A stretch of DNA of 25,792 bases from UBA6902 sp964393845. Its GTDB lineage: Bacteria; Nitrospirota; Thermodesulfovibrionia; UBA6902. The notes under the pieces were generated by a model. That model had not been told where the DNA came from. It saw only the letters and a list, made by a program, of their open reading frames with translations, and ran no database searches. Position 1 is the stretch's first letter. The number at the start of each line of letters is the position of its first letter. Positions 23,326 through 25,792 of this stretch are shown one piece after another. The stretch is from positions 1 to 25,792 of the forward strand of contig CAYMUX010000044.1 of NCBI GenBank assembly GCA_964393845.1, written 5' to 3'. The position numbers and the translations under genes are program-made.

Positions 23326-23412
23326 TCCCTGAGAAACGCATCCGGGCAAAGAAGGGCATTCAGCAATAAATATCCCGTCTTCATCTTGTACTATCAGACT
23401 TCTGTATTTCAT
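23305..23412 (-). pseudogene. hicB: hicB antitoxin remnant truncated by a palindromic repeat
   Basis: ATG 23412 to TAA 23305 encodes 35 aa. MKYRSLIVQDEDGIFIAECP, continuing SLPGCVSQG, is the strongly conserved HicB/UPF0150 N-terminal half. After G-R-N the frame turns into WIPA-stop, which is read from the inserted repeat. A good ribosome site (AGGAG 8 nt upstream) remains. Intact small HicB proteins have about 70 or more residues, so the second half is lost; I found no continuation beyond the repeat and no hicA toxin. Confidence 0.75.
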
Positions 23413-23428
23413 GACATCATCTCCTGTT

Positions 23429-23642
23429 AATTCTCTTTTTTATTATATATTTTATTTTTTGGTACCGGTAATTGAAGCTGTCTCATTTGCCTGCCCGGAT
23501 AATCCCCCTTTGGCAAAGGGGGGGAGAGGGGATTTTCAATTCATTCACTTCAATTTAAAACATAAAGATTACTCAATATGAATCTGATTAATAACTTTTG
23601 CAGGTTGGTGAGGCTAATGTCGAGATACAAAGGGGTCAGTCG
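23429..23642. repeat. Direct repeat, copy 1 (about 215 bp)
   Basis: Matches 24035-24250 at an offset of about 606 nt with roughly 85-90% identity by eye. Shared marks are the AT-rich start, GGTACCGGTAATTGAAGC, a CCCCCTTTGG/CAAAGGGGG hairpin, CATAAAGATTAC, CTTTTGCAGGTTG and CGAGATACAAAGGGG. On the minus strand it carries TATAAT at 23442-23447, 30 nt before the hicB remnant's start. No reading frame of note lies within it. Confidence 0.85.
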
Positions 23643-23804
23643 AATGCTTTCTTAATAGTAAAACGCTGAAAGTAAATACGCGGGTCTCATTCTTCTCGTC
23701 TTCAAACTTATTCCTGAAATTTCTTAATCTTGAAGTTAGAAAAGAATATTGCAGGAGGTTATTTAACTTATCCGCGAATAATCTCCATGATCTTGTCTAT
23801 TGCT

Positions 23805-23999
23805 TCAGAAAGCTTGCCACGCCTCATCCTCTTCGGGTTTCAGACAATCCTTTTTAAGGGAGGATTCGCTTGCAATGGCGATGTCAAGCCGCTCCTTGAT
23901 GATTTTTGTTTTCAGAAAATGAACAAAATCCAAGACCTCATCAAGTAAAGATTCAGGGACTTGTGCAATTTCACTTATCAGTATTTCTTTCTTGCTCAT
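23805..23999 (-). CDS. DUF2281-like small antitoxin
   Basis: 64 aa from the ATG at 23999 (a longer frame reaches 24092 through repeat DNA and is unlikely). SEIAQVPESLLDEVLDFVHF followed by LKTK is typical of the DUF2281/VapB-like antitoxins that precede PIN or other toxins. No toxin follows; a 19-codon overlapping frame (MRRGKLSEAIDKIMEIIRG) runs to 23768 and could be a frameshifted end of this protein. The promoter would come from direct repeat copy 2. Only a weak ribosome site. Confidence 0.65.
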   Translation of the reverse strand: MSKKEILISEIAQVPESLLDEVLDFVHFLKTKIIKERLDIAIASESSLKKDCLKPEEDEAWQAF

Positions 24000-24034
24000 G
24001 GTCGACTCACTCTGATATATGTTCATTTTAACAA

Positions 24035-24250
24035 AATTCTTTTTTTTATTATATATTTTATTTTTTGGTACCGGTAATTGAAGCTGTCTCATTTACCTGA
24101 CCGGATAATCCCACTTTGGCAAAGGGGGTGAGGGGGGATTTTTTAATTCTTTATTTTCAATTCAAGACATAAAGATTACCCGATTGAAATCTGATTGATA
24201 GCTTTTGCAGGTTGATGAGGCTAAGGTCGAGATACAAAGGGGGCAGTCAC
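24035..24250. repeat. Direct repeat, copy 2 (about 215 bp)
   Basis: Second copy of the 23429-23642 sequence in the same orientation. On the minus strand it carries TATAAT (24048-24053) about 50 nt before the DUF2281-like start. The two copies bracket that gene, so recombination between them would delete or duplicate it. Confidence 0.85.
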
Positions 24251-24507
24251 TCGCATGATTCAACATTACGCAGGATAGTAAATGAAGACAATAGGAATAT
24301 ATCAAAATGAAAGACCTGACCTCGGTGTCTGCGCTTTCAAATGTCAATAGGCAAATCTGACCCCGACCGCCTTAAAGACCCCCGCCTCCTTGCGAGTCCG
24401 TTTCTGGTCTTGTGAAATAAGTTGAATTAGGCAACAACGTCCCCAAACTCTACATCAAAATGAAAGACCAGCCCCCATAACCATTTACAATCACAATAAA
24501 TAACGAC
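24251..24507. other. Non-coding stretch with a 16-bp direct repeat
   Basis: No gene seen. ATCAAAATGAAAGACC occurs at 24301-24316 and 24454-24469. CTGACCCCGACC near 24357 is the reverse of the GGGGTCAG boxes near 21604 and 23635, which suggests remnants of a repeat family. Possibly debris of small mobile elements. Confidence 0.4.
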
Positions 24508-25752
24508 TTACTTTTCTATCTTCTTTAACTTAAAAAGAAAATTATCACGTATTTCAGCAAAGTAAGGAACCTTGGTTTTGAGACCTATTAATAAAGTAAC
24601 TGCCTTATCAATATTTTCTCTTTTCTTTGTGTCTAAAGCAAGATGAGCCAATGCACATGAAAAATCATATTGATCAAACTCTGAAAAGCCATCTGACTTA
24701 ATCCCTTTAAGAAGCTCCTCTGCTTTGTCTGTATTACCTAATTTTATTAATGCATTTACATGAAATATTTTTGTACGCTCATCTTCATTTTCTTTTAAAC
24801 TATTTTCATAGTATTTTGCTGACTCTGGATAATTCCCTTCTGCATAGAATGAATCACCCAAATGCTTTAAAAGCATAGCAAGTCCAAAGGAATCATATGT
24901 CTTAGATTCTACCTCCCTTTGATAGCATATCTGTGCTTCTTTCAACAAATCGTTATCACCTTTAAACTCGCCTAATATTTCCAATGATTGTGCAAGTTGG
25001 AAATTATCCTGACCTACATCAATTTCTTTTTTTGTCTTTCTGAAATTATTTATACCGACCTCAATTAATTCTATACCTGTTTGTTTTTTTGCATTTAAAA
25101 AGTAATACGTCCCCTTTACTGTAATGTATTTTAGTACCAAGCTAGCATCAGGATTAGTGGAAAGAATTTGGTCTATTATTGTTATTTTTTTAATAAATGG
25201 TAATTCTTCAGGGGCAGTATCTATGTACATGCTAAGAATATCTTGATCAAAAACTGAATGAATGTCCTTTATCTTATTTAATTCATGAAATGCTAATATT
25301 TTGTCTCCAGAGGAAATTAATACCCATAAGGCACGATAATATGATATTCGATTAAGCCATCTCTGATCTGAAATAGCCTTTTCTAATGAATCTAATGCGT
25401 TAGGAAAAGCCTTAAGTTTTCCTGCCATTTTATAGCATGTTAAAAGTAGCCCCACTAGTGAAGATAGAGCATCGATATCAACTTCTAATAATTTTTTAGC
25501 CTCCTTGGAGCCACTTTCCAAAAAAGGTATTGTATGTGCCCTGTGGCATAAAATATACCAAGAGATTTCAAGTCTACATGCTTTCAAAGCTTCCTTGTAT
25601 TTGCCGTCATTATATTTTTTAAAAGCATCTTTTCTTTCTTTTTTGTTGTAGAAAGGTTGACAGCATTTTTTGAATTTTTTTGAAGACCCGCATAAACAAG
25701 GGTACTTAGGATAGGGTTCATATGACTCTAAAGAATATTTATAGTAACGGCA
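24508..25752 (-). CDS. SEC-C zinc-finger/TPR repeat protein, start unclear
   Basis: The frame is open from the in-frame stop at 25753-25755 down to 24508. Its first part encodes YPKYPCLCGSSKKFKKCCQ, a SEC-C zinc-binding motif, followed by 350 residues of helical TPR-like repeats (for example GDSFYAEGNYPESAKYYENS and NALIKLGNTDKAEELLKG). The first usable codon of the normal type is TTG at 25587, which would leave out the SEC-C motif, so either an atypical start lies between 25700 and 25752 or a frameshift has detached the original N-terminus. Base composition is more AT-rich than the central genes, which hints at transfer. SEC-C/TPR proteins are found near defence genes and as adaptors; role unknown. 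Confidence 0.7.
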   Translation of the reverse strand, partial: CRYYKYSLESYEPYPKYPCLCGSSKKFKKCCQPFYNKKERKDAFKKYNDGKYKEALKACRLEISWYILCHRAHTIPFLESGSKEAKKLLEVDIDALSSLVGLLLTCYKMAGKLKAFPNALDSLEKAISDQRWLNRISYYRALWVLISSGDKILAFHELNKIKDIHSVFDQDILSMYIDTAPEELPFIKKITIIDQILSTNPDASLVLKYITVKGTYYFLNAKKQTGIELIEVGINNFRKTKKEIDVGQDNFQLAQSLEILGEFKGDNDLLKEAQICYQREVESKTYDSFGLAMLLKHLGDSFYAEGNYPESAKYYENSLKENEDERTKIFHVNALIKLGNTDKAEELLKGIKSDGFSEFDQYDFSCALAHLALDTKKRENIDKAVTLLIGLKTKVPYFAEIRDNFLFKLKKIEK

Positions 25753-25792
25753 TTAATTAACATTACATGTTAAGCGGATTTTATTGCTTTTA

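Noticed and set aside
23196..23384. 62-codon minus frame
   Set aside because: Out of phase with the hicB remnant and mostly made of the palindromic repeat.
1..25792. CRISPR arrays, tRNA or rRNA genes, complete insertion sequences with transposase
   Set aside because: No regularly spaced repeats, no cloverleaf or rRNA-like stretch and no transposase frame were seen on reading both strands.

Overview
The window looks like part of a chromosome from an anaerobic, dissimilatory-sulfur type Gram-negative bacterium with moderate GC. The clues are an HdrD/DsrK-type CCG iron-sulfur protein with a DsrM/TmcC-like membrane partner and a DsrC-like protein, a DUF3786 iron-sulfur protein, a superoxide-reductase domain, sigma-54 control and an Omp85-type outer-membrane barrel. 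Nitrospirota (Thermodesulfovibrio-like) or a former deltaproteobacterium fits; this is inference, as no rRNA or tRNA marker is present.

Layout. (1) 1-3061, minus: a very large gene cut by the left edge, which reads as one open frame of 1020 codons. It encodes a metallophosphoesterase, a NACHT NTPase with helical/HEAT-like region, and the start of a formylglycine-generating-enzyme (C-type-lectin fold) domain. This is the architecture of a bacterial NLR-like immune or conflict protein. It diverges from an AAA/DUF4143 ATPase whose promoter region carries a near-perfect palindrome. (2) 4433-7265: a long inverted repeat between convergent genes, a DUF1460 amidase-like protein, and a PAS/AAA+/Fis sigma-54 activator. 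(3) 7157-10332: a textbook sigma-54 promoter with a 14-bp palindrome upstream leads an operon of macro-domain protein, membrane cytochrome-b-like protein, CCG Fe-S protein and a DsrC-like protein lacking one of the two redox cysteines. (4) 10438-13227: a barrel-only NagA-like deacetylase with a GC-rich palindrome inside its coding frame, a PilZ/rubredoxin-like/superoxide-reductase fusion, and a cysteine-rich small protein behind a second sigma-54 promoter. (5) 13403-18774, minus: the adenine salvage pair mtnP-apt, an outer-membrane HExxH peptidase/beta-propeller/Omp85 fusion, and a DUF3786 iron-sulfur protein. (6) 18959-20452: a RelA/SpoT-like protein of unknown role. (7) 20466-25752: an accessory stretch of toxin-antitoxin modules (PIN toxin with ribbon-helix-helix antitoxin, orphan HigA-like antitoxin, nucleotidyltransferase pair, hicB remnant, DUF2281-type antitoxin), interspersed repeats including two ~215-bp direct repeats, and a SEC-C/TPR protein without a clear start codon.

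The central part probably works as one redox and sulfur-electron-transfer unit switched on by an enhancer-binding protein. The two ends look like defence or mobile accessory DNA. The strongest leads are the metallophosphoesterase-NACHT-FGE protein, whose variable C-terminus may be a diversity-generating-retroelement target just off the left edge, the PilZ-superoxide reductase fusion, and the sigma-54-controlled macro-domain/DsrMK-like/DsrC-like operon.
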